This document shows positions 55,122-64,000 of a stretch of DNA of 64,000 bases, piece by piece. The position numbers were made by a program, and so were the translations under genes. Origin of the DNA: Methylophaga sulfidovorans (GTDB lineage: Bacteria > Pseudomonadota > Gammaproteobacteria > Nitrosococcales > Methylophagaceae). Where the stretch lies: positions 124,001-188,000 of the forward strand of contig NZ_FOSH01000001.1 of the NCBI RefSeq assembly GCF_900114205.1, given 5' to 3'. How positions within the stretch are numbered: position 1 is the stretch's first letter; each line of letters begins with the position of its first letter. The notes beneath the pieces were generated by a model. It worked only from the letters and a program-made list of their open reading frames with translations. It made no database searches and had not been told where the DNA came from.

Positions 55122-55559
55122 ATGACAAGCACAGAACAGGTAAGCAGTCCCCGCAAGAAATTACTCACCCCGGCCCAGGTTAAACGCTGTAAGACGATAG
55201 CTGCTTCCACTAATGACTATAGTGCTCGGGCTAATGTGTTGCTTTCTCTCCATAGCGGTGCCAGCCAAATGCAGGCAGCAACACAAGCAGGACTGACTAT
55301 CGGCCAGGTGCGTTATTGGGCTGCTCGATTTCGCCAACTAGGTATGGATGCCTTCCCTGCCAGTTCAATTGAAAAGTCTGTACCTAGTACACAAACAACA
55401 GACGTCTTAACTGAAGAGAAACCTAAAAAAGTCAAAAACAAAGATAAGAAAAAATCCAAAGCTGACAAAAGCAAAAATAAAGATAAAAAATCTAAAAAGG
55501 ATAAGTCCGCTAAAAAAGATAAGAAAAAAGCTAAAGATAAAAAGAAAGCCAAAAAATAA
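55122..55559 (+). CDS. HTH protein with lysine-rich tail
   Basis: About 145 residues from the ATG at 55122, six bases after GGAG. The N-terminal part is a transposase-like/homeodomain-like HTH (LTPAQVKRCKTIAAS, QMQAATQAGLTIGQVRYWAARF). From about residue 95 on, the chain is little but Lys, Asp and Ser, with a tail of tandem KDKKK-like units. Lysine tails of this kind in AlgP and histone H1-like proteins bind DNA without sequence choice. It stands alone with no transposase partner, so a nucleoid or regulatory role is more likely than a mobile element. Function unknown. Confidence 0.75.
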   Translation: MTSTEQVSSPRKKLLTPAQVKRCKTIAASTNDYSARANVLLSLHSGASQMQAATQAGLTIGQVRYWAARFRQLGMDAFPASSIEKSVPSTQTTDVLTEEKPKKVKNKDKKKSKADKSKNKDKKSKKDKSAKKDKKKAKDKKKAKK

Positions 55560-55780
55560 TCGCATTTTTCGGCACTGGGCTTATCTTGGAGTAGCCAATA
55601 CAAGTGAATCAAATCATGGACGTTTGCTTTTCAAGAACGCTAATGACCATGGTATGTGATTTTCATTACCAATATAGCTTGGCCTCCGACATTCAGATAT
55701 AAGTTGACTCTATGTCATTTATTGTTCAGCCTGATCTGTGTATAGCCGAAAAATAATCAATATTGAAGAGAGAATAGCTA

Positions 55781-56197
55781 ATGAAAAAATACCTTGTTTT
55801 AATCCCTTTGCTTTTTCTTGCACAGCAGGCACTTGCTGTAGATGTACAGGATGAAGAGGCCTACAAAAAGCACTACAGCGAGCAACTCCGTCCCATGGTG
55901 ATTAAAAAGCTCGGTATGGACAGACCTGATCTGAGTGCTGCGGCGATTAAAAGAGAAGCCGATGCTTATGTACAGAAAATGGCTGGATGTCAGTTGGAAG
56001 GCTTAGGCATCTTCCCTGAAAAATATCGTGAAAAAGCGATTATGCCTGTTGCAAAAGGCGGTGATGTCGCACAAGCCACGCAAGCACTGAACGAAGAAAT
56101 CAAAAAAGATATTGATGCTGGCAAAATTTCTAAAGATGAAGTGATGACGATTATCCAATCTGCACAACAAACCGTTCAGATTTGTGCCAATTCTTGA
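55781..56197 (+). CDS. Unknown periplasmic protein
   Basis: Protein of 138 residues with a signal peptide (MKKYLVLIPLLFLAQQALA-VD). The mature part is helical and contains two cysteines (AGCQLEG and VQICANS) that may form a disulfide. A GAGAGAA site precedes the ATG. I recognise no family. It ends before a strong terminator shared with convergent prlC. Confidence 0.75.
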   Translation: MKKYLVLIPLLFLAQQALAVDVQDEEAYKKHYSEQLRPMVIKKLGMDRPDLSAAAIKREADAYVQKMAGCQLEGLGIFPEKYREKAIMPVAKGGDVAQATQALNEEIKKDIDAGKISKDEVMTIIQSAQQTVQICANS

Positions 56198-56220
56198 TAA
56201 GCACAACACTTACTAGAATA

Positions 56221-56246
56221 AAAAAAGGGCCTTTCGGCCCTTTTTT
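56221..56246. terminator. Bidirectional terminator
   Basis: AAAAAAGGGCC, loop TTTC, GGCCCTTTTTT between the convergent periplasmic protein gene and prlC. Confidence 0.9.
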
Positions 56247-56250
56247 AGTG

Positions 56251-58290
56251 TTATGCAGCAATACCAGAATGCCTTAATAAAGCATCTATTTCAGGCTCTC
56301 GGCCACGGAATGCAATGAATAATTCCATCGGCTCTTTTGAACCGCCCTGCTCCAGAATATTATTCAAAAACTCCAGCCCCGTTTCACGATCAAAGATACC
56401 TTTTTCCTCAAATTTAGAAAACGCATCAGCTGATAATACTTCTGCCCACTTATAGCTGTAATAACCAGCCGCATAACCACCAGCAAAGATGTGGCCAAAG
56501 CTATGAGCAAAGCGATTAAATTTTGGCGGCTGTACCACTGCCACCTGTTCTCGTACTTCGGCCAGAATTTTATCCACTTGATTGCCACCTTCAGGATCAA
56601 ATTCAAGATGTAGACGGAAGTCAAAAATAGAGAACTCCAGCTGACGAACCATCATCATCGCTGACTGGAAATTACGGGCAGCGATCATTTTTTCATAGAG
56701 ATCATCAGGCAGTTTTTCACCAGTTTCATAATGACCTGAAATCAGATCTAAGGCTTCTCTTTCCCAACACCAGTTTTCCATAAACTGACTAGGTAACTCG
56801 ACAGCATCCCAAGCTACCCCATTAATTCCTGAAACACCGGCATAATCAATTTTTGTCAGCATATGATGCAGACCATGACCAAACTCATGGAACAAAGTCG
56901 TGACTTCGTCATGAGTAAATAAGGCCGGTTTGTCACCGACAGGCTCTGAGAAATTACAGGTCAGGAAAGCCACCGGAGTTTGCACCCCTTTTGCTGTTTT
57001 CCGGCGTACCAGACATTCATCCATCCATGCGCCGCCACGTTTGTGTTGACGCGCATATAAGTCGAGATAGAACTGGCCACGTAAATTACCGTTAGATTCG
57101 CGGATTTCAAAGAAACGTACATCTTTATGCCAGGTATCGATATCAGTACGTTCACTGATAACTAAACCGTATAAACGATTAACTACAGCAAACAAACCGC
57201 TCACGACTTTATCTTCCGGAAAGTATGGCTTTAGCTCTTCCTGAGAAATGCTATAGCGTTGCTGCCGTAATTTTTCGGCAAAGTAAGTGACATCCCATGC
57301 TTGTAGCTCATCCATGTCGGCTGTTTCTTTTGCAAAGGCTTTGAGCTCTTCAAATTCTTTAATCGCAATAGGTTTACTGCGCTCAGCCAGATCATTTAGG
57401 AAATCCATCACCTGTTCTGGGCTTTGTGCCATTTTTGTTGCTAAGGAACGCTCTGCATGATTGGCAAAACCGAGTAAATTAGCTAAGCGATGACGAAGCT
57501 TAAGAATATCGGCCATGACCTGAGTATTGTCCCACTGACCGGCATTGGGTCCCTGGTCGGAGGCTTTGGTCGCAAATGCGGTGTACATTTCTTCACGAAA
57601 TTCACGATTATCCGCATAAGACATGACCGGCATATAAGATGGGAAATCCAGCGTAAATACCCAGCCATCAACATTATCACGTTTGGCAAATTGCTCTGCC
57701 ATGGCAATGGTCGATTCAGGTAATCCAGATAACATTTCTTTGTCGGTAATATGCTTTTTCCAACCGTGAGTCGCATCCATCAGGTTTTCTTCAAACTTAG
57801 CGCTCAGTTCGGTCAGTTTTTGCGTGATGTTTTTATATTCATCACGATCGGCCTGATTTAGTTCAACCCCGGATAAACGGAAATCTCTGACGGCATTATC
57901 AATCACTTTTTTCTGGGCAGTATCCAGTGATTGATAAGCTTCACTATCAGCCAATTGTTTATATGCGCGATACAGGTCTTCATTTTGACCAAGCTCTGTA
58001 CCGAACTCACTCAGCATAGGCAAACAAGCATTGTAGGCTTTCCTTAATTCATCAGAGTTCACCACTGAATTCATATGACTCACCGGTGACCAGACACGAT
58101 CAATCGATGCATCAATATCTTCCATCGGCTCCACAAGGGTTTCCCATGTCGGATGGCTGACTTGAGTCAGTAATTTATCTACGGCCTGGCGCGCCTGACT
58201 AATGGCTTGCGTCACAGCGGGCTCGACATGCTCAGGTTTAATCTCAGAGAAAGGCGGTAATTGGTAATTTTCTAATAATGGATTGCTCAT
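56251..58290 (-). CDS. prlC: Oligopeptidase A (M3 metallopeptidase)
   Basis: About 679 residues (E. coli PrlC is 680). It is a cytosolic zinc enzyme that degrades short peptides, including signal-peptide fragments. The zinc motif HEFGH is in LFHEFGHGLHHML, with the downstream Glu in NGVAWDAVELPSQFMENW. I start it at MSNPLLENY, 12 bases inside a longer frame. Confidence 0.95.
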   Translation of the reverse strand: MSNPLLENYQLPPFSEIKPEHVEPAVTQAISQARQAVDKLLTQVSHPTWETLVEPMEDIDASIDRVWSPVSHMNSVVNSDELRKAYNACLPMLSEFGTELGQNEDLYRAYKQLADSEAYQSLDTAQKKVIDNAVRDFRLSGVELNQADRDEYKNITQKLTELSAKFEENLMDATHGWKKHITDKEMLSGLPESTIAMAEQFAKRDNVDGWVFTLDFPSYMPVMSYADNREFREEMYTAFATKASDQGPNAGQWDNTQVMADILKLRHRLANLLGFANHAERSLATKMAQSPEQVMDFLNDLAERSKPIAIKEFEELKAFAKETADMDELQAWDVTYFAEKLRQQRYSISQEELKPYFPEDKVVSGLFAVVNRLYGLVISERTDIDTWHKDVRFFEIRESNGNLRGQFYLDLYARQHKRGGAWMDECLVRRKTAKGVQTPVAFLTCNFSEPVGDKPALFTHDEVTTLFHEFGHGLHHMLTKIDYAGVSGINGVAWDAVELPSQFMENWCWEREALDLISGHYETGEKLPDDLYEKMIAARNFQSAMMMVRQLEFSIFDFRLHLEFDPEGGNQVDKILAEVREQVAVVQPPKFNRFAHSFGHIFAGGYAAGYYSYKWAEVLSADAFSKFEEKGIFDRETGLEFLNNILEQGGSKEPMELFIAFRGREPEIDALLRHSGIAA

Positions 58291-58433
58291 TGGGCGTCTC
58301 ATTTTTGTCTATGTGTTTAATGATACGACAATTAATTCAATAAGTTATCGTCATCATTCTGCAACAAAATTTTCATCATGCTGCAATATTTATTCGTTAG
58401 TGTGCCCTCAAAATACTAAGGAAACGACACATT

Positions 58434-59228
58434 ATGCAAACACAAGTGAGTCACAAAGAGAAGTTAAAAGTTCGCAGCGTCTGGATTTCTGATATCCATC
58501 TGGGCTTTCGCGGTTGTAGTGCTGACTTTTTACTCGACTTTTTGCATAAGGTCGAATGCGATTATTTATATCTCGTCGGTGACATTGTTGACGTCTGGGA
58601 AATGAAAAAACGTATGTTTTGGCCACAAGCACATAATAATGTTATCCGCACCTTACTAGGTAAAGCCAAACACAATACTAAAGTGATTTATGTACCGGGC
58701 AATCACGATGAGTTATTGCGTGATTTTGACGGGGCTGTATTTGGCAATATCGAAATTCAAAACGAGATAGTACATACCACCGCAGACGGCAAAAAACTCC
58801 TCATCTTGCATGGTGACCAGTTTGATAGTGTGGTTAAGATTTCGCCCTTACTGGCGAAGCTAGGTGGACGTTTATATGACTATTTATTAAGAGCTAACCG
58901 GATAGTAAATTACGTTCGCCGTAAAATGGGGTTTTCATACTGGTCGTTAGCCGCATTCTTAAAACATAAAGTAAAAAATGCCGTGCAATACATTAGTAAT
59001 TTTGAAGAAGCTGTGGCCCATGAAGCAGCTAAACAAGGTGTTGACGGTGTTGTTTGTGGCCATATCCACCGCGCTGAAATCACTCATATTAATAATATCG
59101 ATTACTTTAATTGTGGTGATTGGGTAGAAAGCTGTACTGCTTTAGTTGAGCACCCTAACGGCAAAATGGAAATTTTGTACTGGGCCGATATTATCGAACA
59201 ACCACAAGCCATCGTTCAGGCTGCCTGA
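58434..59228 (+). CDS. LpxH-like metallophosphoesterase (UDP-2,3-diacylglucosamine hydrolase family)
   Basis: Protein of 264 residues with the calcineurin-type motifs in order: DIHLGFRG, GDIVDVWE, GNHDE, LHGDQFD and CGHIHRAEI. LpxH cleaves UDP-2,3-diacylglucosamine in lipid A synthesis. This longer COG2908 branch, often paired with a glycosyltransferase, may have another lipid substrate. Its stop overlaps the start of the glycosyltransferase by one base (TGATG). Confidence 0.85.
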   Translation: MQTQVSHKEKLKVRSVWISDIHLGFRGCSADFLLDFLHKVECDYLYLVGDIVDVWEMKKRMFWPQAHNNVIRTLLGKAKHNTKVIYVPGNHDELLRDFDGAVFGNIEIQNEIVHTTADGKKLLILHGDQFDSVVKISPLLAKLGGRLYDYLLRANRIVNYVRRKMGFSYWSLAAFLKHKVKNAVQYISNFEEAVAHEAAKQGVDGVVCGHIHRAEITHINNIDYFNCGDWVESCTALVEHPNGKMEILYWADIIEQPQAIVQAA

Positions 59229-60280
59229 TGAAAATCGTCATCATCACTGATGCCTGGGAACCGCAGGTCAATGGGGTGGTACGTACCCTAAAGCAGACCC
59301 GTAAACATTTAATTGAATTGGGTCACGATGTTCATCTAATCACACCGGATCAGTTTAAGACTATCCCCTGTCCAACATATCCAACCATCCCACTGTCATT
59401 ATTTCCGAGCAGAAAAGTCAGTAAGCTGCTTGATTCATATCAGGCTAATGCCATTCATATCGCGACGGAAGGTCCTTTAGGTATGGCGGCAAGAAGATGG
59501 TGTATTAAAAATGGTGTGCAATTCACCACTTCTTACCATACTCAGTTTCCTGAATATGTTCGGTTACGACTACCCATACCGCTAAGTTGGAGTTATGCAT
59601 GGTTTCGATATTTTCATGGAAAAGCGGTGCATACCTTGGTTCCAACAGCCTCTCAAAAACAACGTTTGATTTCTCATGGTTTCAGGAATGTTGAAGTATG
59701 GGGTCGCGGTGTAGATACCGATATTTTCACACCTGATAATCCAAAACAGTTAGGTTTAAAAGGCCCTGTTTTTATGAATATGGGACGCGTGGCGATTGAG
59801 AAAAATATTGAGGCATTTCTGCAGTTAGATATTGACGGTAGCAAGGTAGTGGTGGGTGATGGTCCGGATCTGGAACACCTTCAGCAAAAATATCCTAATG
59901 TTATTTTTACCGGAGCCAAGTTTGGCAAAGAACTCGCCTCATATGTCGCTGCAGCAGATGTGTTTGTTTTCCCAAGTAAGACAGATACTTTTGGACTAGT
60001 ATTACTGGAAGCTATGGCCTGCGGAGTCCCCATAGCCGCTTATCCTGTGACTGGCCCGACCGATATCGTGCAACAAGGCGTTACCGGATTTCTTGATGAC
60101 GATCTCGCAACTGCAGCAAAAAAAGCTTTAACACTGTCCGCTGATAGCTGTATTGAATATGCAAAAAATCATAGCTGGATGGCCTGCACAAAAGTATTTT
60201 CAGACTTCATGTTTAACAATCAGCAGACCAGAAAGTCGGAAGATACTGATATAACAAATCACTCATTCTGGTGCCTATAA
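59228..60280 (+). CDS. GT4-family glycosyltransferase
   Basis: Protein of 350 residues with two Rossmann-like domains. The N-terminal part has TDAWEPQVNGVVRTLKQT and YHTQFPEYVRLR. The C-terminal nucleotide-sugar domain has the E-x7-E motif (FPSKTDTFGLVLLEAMACGVP). The wording resembles the SqdX/MgtA-type lipid glycosyltransferases, which transfer sugars to diacylglycerol or phosphatidylinositol-like lipids. The partner gene upstream supports a glycolipid pathway. The actual substrate is unknown. Confidence 0.88.
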   Translation: MKIVIITDAWEPQVNGVVRTLKQTRKHLIELGHDVHLITPDQFKTIPCPTYPTIPLSLFPSRKVSKLLDSYQANAIHIATEGPLGMAARRWCIKNGVQFTTSYHTQFPEYVRLRLPIPLSWSYAWFRYFHGKAVHTLVPTASQKQRLISHGFRNVEVWGRGVDTDIFTPDNPKQLGLKGPVFMNMGRVAIEKNIEAFLQLDIDGSKVVVGDGPDLEHLQQKYPNVIFTGAKFGKELASYVAAADVFVFPSKTDTFGLVLLEAMACGVPIAAYPVTGPTDIVQQGVTGFLDDDLATAAKKALTLSADSCIEYAKNHSWMACTKVFSDFMFNNQQTRKSEDTDITNHSFWCL

Positions 60281-60417
60281 AAATCAGCCGTGTTGTTTTT
60301 TTGCCACTTAGTTCACAATACCATGTCATAAACGCAACAGATGACTTGCATTGCTATAAGTCCGCGTGCGATTATTTCTCGGGTCGATAAGAATAAAATT
60401 TAAAGGATCATAATTCG

Positions 60418-61143
60418 ATGTCTACCCTGAGCTCAGTTTTCAAACTCGGTTTTTTGGCAACAGTATTGCTGCTCACTGGCTGTGCCACAAGCAATAATCC
60501 CAAAGACCCTCTTGAGGGTTACAACCGTGCAATGTACAAATTTAACGATACAGTGGATAAAGCCATCCTAAAACCTGTTGCAAAGGGTTATGACACAGTT
60601 ATGCCAGCCCCTCTTAGCCAAGGCGTGAGCAACTTTTTCAGTAACCTCAACGATATCACTGTGATTATCAACGATTTATTACAATTTAAATTTAAACAAG
60701 CGGCCGACCATACTGGTCGTTTTGTACTAAATACAACAGTCGGTGTTGCGGGTATTTTTGATGTTGCCAGCCTCAGTGGTAACTACAAAGGTAATGAAGA
60801 TTTTGGTCAAACACTGGGGGCGTGGGGTGTAGAACCTGGTGCCTATGTCGTACTGCCATTTTTTGGACCAAGAACTGTGCGTGACTCATTTGGCATGATC
60901 GGTGACTACTATACAGATCCAATGACCTATGTAGAGGGTCCAGGGGCTCGTAATGCATTCCGCGCTGTTCGCATAGTTGATACCCGTGCCAATTTACTAA
61001 AAGCTGAAAAAGTACTTGATGAAGCCGCAACGTCGGATGAATATAGCTATGTGAGAGATGCTTATCTCCAGCATCGTCAATATCTTGTCTATGATGGTCA
61101 TCCACCAAGTAGCGATGATGACTTCGATGTGTTTGACGAATGA
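60418..61143 (+). CDS. mlaA: MlaA (VacJ) outer-membrane lipoprotein
   Basis: Protein of 241 residues with a lipoprotein signal and lipobox (LLTGC, Cys at 21), then the VacJ body (DPLEGYNRAMYKFNDTVD, NTTVGVAGIFDVAS, GPRTVRDSFGM). MlaA removes misplaced phospholipids from the outer leaflet and passes them to MlaC. It is followed by yrbG and kdsD, but the mlaBCDEF genes are not in view. Confidence 0.95.
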   Translation: MSTLSSVFKLGFLATVLLLTGCATSNNPKDPLEGYNRAMYKFNDTVDKAILKPVAKGYDTVMPAPLSQGVSNFFSNLNDITVIINDLLQFKFKQAADHTGRFVLNTTVGVAGIFDVASLSGNYKGNEDFGQTLGAWGVEPGAYVVLPFFGPRTVRDSFGMIGDYYTDPMTYVEGPGARNAFRAVRIVDTRANLLKAEKVLDEAATSDEYSYVRDAYLQHRQYLVYDGHPPSSDDDFDVFDE

Positions 61144-61180
61144 TCTAACGACAATTCGCAAGCGAGTCCTTATAATGATG

Positions 61181-61205
61181 AGCCGGGTATATCCCGGCTT
61201 TTTCA
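61181..61205 (+). terminator. Terminator after mlaA
   Basis: AGCCGGG, loop TATAT, CCCGGCTTTTT, 38 bp past the mlaA stop. Confidence 0.85.
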
Positions 61206-61240
61206 TATCTAGAATTAACATTTAATCTACATGGAAGCTC

Positions 61241-62227
61241 ATGACAACCATTCTGTTTATATCCGCCATTATTGCTGGGTTCGTGATTTTGATTTGGGGA
61301 GCAGATCGTTTTGTTGATGGAGCCGCAAATATTGCCACCAATTTTGGTGTATCGCCTCTCATCGTAGGTCTCACTATTGTTGGTTTTGGTACATCCGCAC
61401 CAGAAATGTTGGTTTCTGCTTTGGCGGCTATCGACGGTGCACCGGCTTTAGGTATTGGTAATGCCATTGGCTCCAACATCACCAATATTGGTCTGGTACT
61501 CGCTATTACCCTACTTATTGCCCCTCTGACTGTGCATTCAGACACATTAAAACGTGAGTTCCCCGTCTTATTATTTGTCATGGCATTGTCATTGGTATTG
61601 ATGCTTGATGGCGACCTAAACAGAATGGATGGCATCATCCTATTTAGTGGATTTATTTTTACCTTGGCGGGTATGGCTTGGCTAGCCATCAAAGGCGCTA
61701 ACAAGCAAGATCCACTGGAAGCCGAGTTCGAAACAGAATACGGCAGCAATAAAATGACGGCGAAACAAGCGACATTTTATTTTGTGATTGGCCTTATCGC
61801 TTTGTTAGTCGGCTCTAAATCGCTGGTCTGGGGTGCAACCGGTATTGCTCACTTACTTGGGGTTAGTGACTTAATCATTGGCCTGACGGTAGTCGCAATT
61901 GGTACCAGTTTGCCTGAACTGGCAGCTTCCGTTGTTTCAGCCTTAAAAAACGAACATGATATCGCCGTCGGTAATATTCTGGGTTCTAATATATTCAATA
62001 TTCTCGCAGTGTTGGCCATGCCTGGATTGATTGCACCATCGCAGATTGACCCGATGTTACTGTACAGAGATATTCCATTCATGATTGGTTTGTCCGTTGG
62101 GCTCTACTTATTTGCCCGTTTTAGCCAGAATGGACGGATTGGCCGTGTCGTCGGTGTACTGATGTTATTTGTTTATGTCGCATACAATGGTCTACTTGTT
62201 TATCAAAACACACCAGGGTTAAGTTAA
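61241..62227 (+). CDS. yrbG: Calcium/sodium antiporter (YrbG family)
   Basis: Protein of 328 residues with about ten membrane helices in two inverted halves, each holding an alpha repeat (GFGTSAPEMLVSALAA with GNAIGSNITNIG, and AIGTSLPELAASVVSA with GNILGSNIFNIL). These glutamates and asparagines bind the cation. Its place before kdsD is conserved in Enterobacteria. It is two bases from kdsD. Confidence 0.93.
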   Translation: MTTILFISAIIAGFVILIWGADRFVDGAANIATNFGVSPLIVGLTIVGFGTSAPEMLVSALAAIDGAPALGIGNAIGSNITNIGLVLAITLLIAPLTVHSDTLKREFPVLLFVMALSLVLMLDGDLNRMDGIILFSGFIFTLAGMAWLAIKGANKQDPLEAEFETEYGSNKMTAKQATFYFVIGLIALLVGSKSLVWGATGIAHLLGVSDLIIGLTVVAIGTSLPELAASVVSALKNEHDIAVGNILGSNIFNILAVLAMPGLIAPSQIDPMLLYRDIPFMIGLSVGLYLFARFSQNGRIGRVVGVLMLFVYVAYNGLLVYQNTPGLS

Positions 62228-62229
62228 AC

Positions 62230-63204
62230 GTGATCGATAAAGAGAAACTCCGCACACTTGCCAAAGCTGTTATTGATACAGAAATTGAGGCTATTCAGGC
62301 ATTACATGAACGTATCAATGAAGATTTCATGCGAGCCTGTGAGTTTATGCTCAACTGCCAGGGCCGTGTGGTCGTGATTGGTATGGGGAAATCAGGTCAT
62401 ATTGGCAGCAAATTAGCTGCAACTCTTGCCAGTACAGGAACCCCTGCTTTTTTCGTTCACCCCGGTGAAGCCAGCCATGGTGACTTGGGAATGATTACAA
62501 ATAAAGACGTCGTTCTTGCTTTGTCTAACTCCGGTGAAACCAGTGAAATTCTAACCATCCTGCCATTGATTAAACGTCTTGGCATTCCATTTATCGCCAT
62601 GACAGGCAGACCTGAGTCAACATTAGCCACCTGTGCCACCGCGCATATAGATGTCAGTGTTGCGCGAGAGGCCTGTCCCTTAGGCCTTGCCCCAACCTCA
62701 AGCACTACAGCAGCTTTGGTCATGGGAGATGCGCTGGCAGTGGCTTTACTGGAAACTCGCGGTTTTACAGCTGAAGATTTTGCACGCTCTCATCCAGGAG
62801 GCCTGTTAGGCCGGCGTTTATTGCTTCGTGTTTCTGACATTATGCATACAGGAGATGCCATCCCCGAAATCAATGAACATGCTCTCATCAGTGAAGCATT
62901 GATTGAAATGACCAACAAAGGTCTCGGTATGACGGCAGTGGTCGATGAAAAACAACGTATTTTGGGCGTATTCACCGATGGTGACTTACGCCGCGTGTTA
63001 TCTCAGGAAATAAACATTCACACAGAAAAGTTGGCAGCCTTTATGACACGACAGTGTAAAACGGGAACAGCGGAAATGCTGGCTGCCGAAGCATTAGAAT
63101 TAATGCAACGGTTTAAAATTAATGCCTTACTGATAGTCGATAAAGAGCAGCGATTGTGTGGTGCTATCAATATGCACGATCTTCTTCGGGCAGGTGTCGT
63201 TTAA
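62230..63204 (+). CDS. kdsD: Arabinose-5-phosphate isomerase
   Basis: Protein of 324 residues with a SIS domain (VVIGMGKSGHIGSKLAATLAS, SNSGETSEI) and two CBS repeats at about 205-324 (RVSDIMHTGDAIP, LGVFTDGDLRRVL). It converts ribulose 5-phosphate to arabinose 5-phosphate for Kdo in LPS. It begins with GTG at 62230, one or two bases after yrbG, so it is coupled. Confidence 0.96.
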   Translation: MIDKEKLRTLAKAVIDTEIEAIQALHERINEDFMRACEFMLNCQGRVVVIGMGKSGHIGSKLAATLASTGTPAFFVHPGEASHGDLGMITNKDVVLALSNSGETSEILTILPLIKRLGIPFIAMTGRPESTLATCATAHIDVSVAREACPLGLAPTSSTTAALVMGDALAVALLETRGFTAEDFARSHPGGLLGRRLLLRVSDIMHTGDAIPEINEHALISEALIEMTNKGLGMTAVVDEKQRILGVFTDGDLRRVLSQEINIHTEKLAAFMTRQCKTGTAEMLAAEALELMQRFKINALLIVDKEQRLCGAINMHDLLRAGVV

Positions 63205-63213
63205 GAGAAACTC

Positions 63214-63735
63214 ATGCAAGATATTTTAGAAAAAGCAAAAAAGATAAAACTCGTCGTATTCGATGTTGATGGTGTATTAACTAATGGTCAGATCATCATT
63301 GGTGATAACGGTGAAGAATACAAAGCTTTCCATTCACGCGACGGTCATGGTATGAAACTGTTGCAATATACAGGTGTTGAAATTGCCATTATTACCGGCC
63401 GCACATCCCGTACAGTTGAACACCGAATGCAAAGTTTAGGTATTAAATATGTTTACCAGGGCCAACGAGTAAAACTGCCAGTGTTCCAGCAGCTGATAAA
63501 AGAACTTAAATTATCACCGGAAGAATGTGCCTATGTTGGCGATGATTGGGTAGACTTATCAATTATGAGCCGCGTGGGACTTGCCATAGCTGTACAAGAT
63601 GCTGATCCTATTGTGAAAAAACATGCTCACTTTATTACCACCTCAAAAGGTGGTCACGGCGCTGCCCGAGAAGTATGTGAGCTGATAATGGAAGGACAGG
63701 GAAACCTGCAAGAACAAATTGAACGCCATTTTTAA
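63214..63735 (+). CDS. kdsC: 3-deoxy-manno-octulosonate-8-phosphatase
   Basis: A 173-residue HAD phosphatase with the catalytic DVDGVLTNG, then ITGRTS, and the metal-binding VGDDWVDLSIM. It removes phosphate from Kdo 8-phosphate. It lies nine bases after kdsD and overlaps lptC by 17 bases. Confidence 0.96.
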   Translation: MQDILEKAKKIKLVVFDVDGVLTNGQIIIGDNGEEYKAFHSRDGHGMKLLQYTGVEIAIITGRTSRTVEHRMQSLGIKYVYQGQRVKLPVFQQLIKELKLSPEECAYVGDDWVDLSIMSRVGLAIAVQDADPIVKKHAHFITTSKGGHGAAREVCELIMEGQGNLQEQIERHF

Positions 63736-64000
63736 TCTGCCACTTTATCTACGCTTATTATTGCCTCTGGTAGCCATCCTGAGTATATGGCTTCTATTGT
63801 CCGGCGATAACGAAGCTGTAGAAGCTGAAAAAAACGATATCCATCGCAGCAGTGATTACGCAATGACAGATTTTACGATGACAATCATGGATATCAATGG
63901 CACACCAGCCAGGGTCATCAAAGGCAAAGAAATGGCTCATTACCCAGCGGATGATAGTACTGAAATCATTGATCCTGTTGCAGAATTCCTAAAGCCGGGT
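63719..64000 (+). CDS. lptC: LptC, LPS export protein (5' part, runs off the window)
   Basis: About 94 residues are visible: an N-terminal membrane helix (LYLRLLLPLVAILSIWLLLSG) and then the start of the periplasmic domain (YAMTDFTMTIMDINGTPARV, EMAHYPADDSTEI) typical of LptC/YrbK. LptC is the inner-membrane part of the LPS bridge. The start appears to be TTG at 63719, inside the kdsC end, which is usual coupling in this operon. lptA and lptB are expected next. Confidence 0.9.
   Translation, partial: MNAIFNLPLYLRLLLPLVAILSIWLLLSGDNEAVEAEKNDIHRSSDYAMTDFTMTIMDINGTPARVIKGKEMAHYPADDSTEIIDPVAEFLKPG

Noticed and set aside
55122-55559. Insertion-sequence transposase fragment
   Set aside because: Only an HTH is shared with transposases. 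There are no terminal repeats or catalytic domain, and the frame has a proper start, ribosome site and a distinctive tail.

Overview
The window looks like chromosome from a marine-type methylotrophic gammaproteobacterium, most like Methylophaga. The reasons are an XoxF-type PQQ methanol dehydrogenase, a free-standing pqqA, Sox and TusA sulfur proteins, moderate to low GC, and ordinary gammaproteobacterial gene neighbourhoods (flgN-flgM-flgA/cheV, kdsD-kdsC-lptC, moaD-moaE). The genus is inferred from gene content, not from a search.

Layout. 1-8.4 kb: on the minus strand, an M48 protease, soxY, soxZ, a histidine kinase and a response regulator form a run of overlapping genes. After it come pqqA, a second kinase/regulator pair and the start of xoxF; tusA diverges at the far end. 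8.6-12.0 kb: an exported acetamidase/formamidase-like protein and a chemoreceptor. 12.0-23.6 kb: an accessory region next to tRNA-Arg(CCT). It holds three PEP-CTERM-type surface protein genes, each behind a conserved structured 5' leader resembling the GEMM (c-di-GMP-I) riboswitch. It also holds an EptA-like lipid A modifier, an autotransporter, unknown genes, and relics of tusA, tRNA-Arg, a PEP-CTERM gene and an autotransporter.

24-34.3 kb: a PAS chemoreceptor, a GDT1-family transporter behind a yybP-ykoY (Mn2+) riboswitch, alkB, an rpfG-rpfC/rpfF cluster for diffusible-signal-factor sensing, and a GGDEF-EAL gene broken by an in-frame stop. 34.5-40 kb: a DUF523/DUF1722 protein, an epimerase, hemH, and the flgN-flgM-flgA/cheV block with recognisable sigma-28 and sigma-54 promoters. 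40-46 kb: a Gld-type ABC system and a DUF2333 protein. 46-54.5 kb: cytochrome c, a porin with a divergent ModE-like regulator, moaC/moaD/moaE, MAPEG, ubiD, an NhaR-like regulator, hpf and a BAX-inhibitor-like protein. 54.6-64 kb: a DksA-like protein, a lysine-tailed HTH protein, prlC, an LpxH-like phosphatase with a glycosyltransferase, mlaA, yrbG, kdsD, kdsC and the start of lptC.

How the parts fit. The first cluster suggests that methanol oxidation (xoxF, pqqA) and sulfur-compound carriage (soxYZ, tusA) share two paralogous two-component systems. RpfG (an HD-GYP phosphodiesterase fold) and the three GEMM-like leaders suggest that c-di-GMP may control surface proteins here. This is inference and rests on the leaders being real c-di-GMP aptamers.

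Most interesting points: the PEP-CTERM leader/operator module, the decayed duplicated copies around tRNA-Arg, two otherwise intact reading frames each cut by a single TAA, and the soxYZ/two-component/pqqA/xoxF arrangement.
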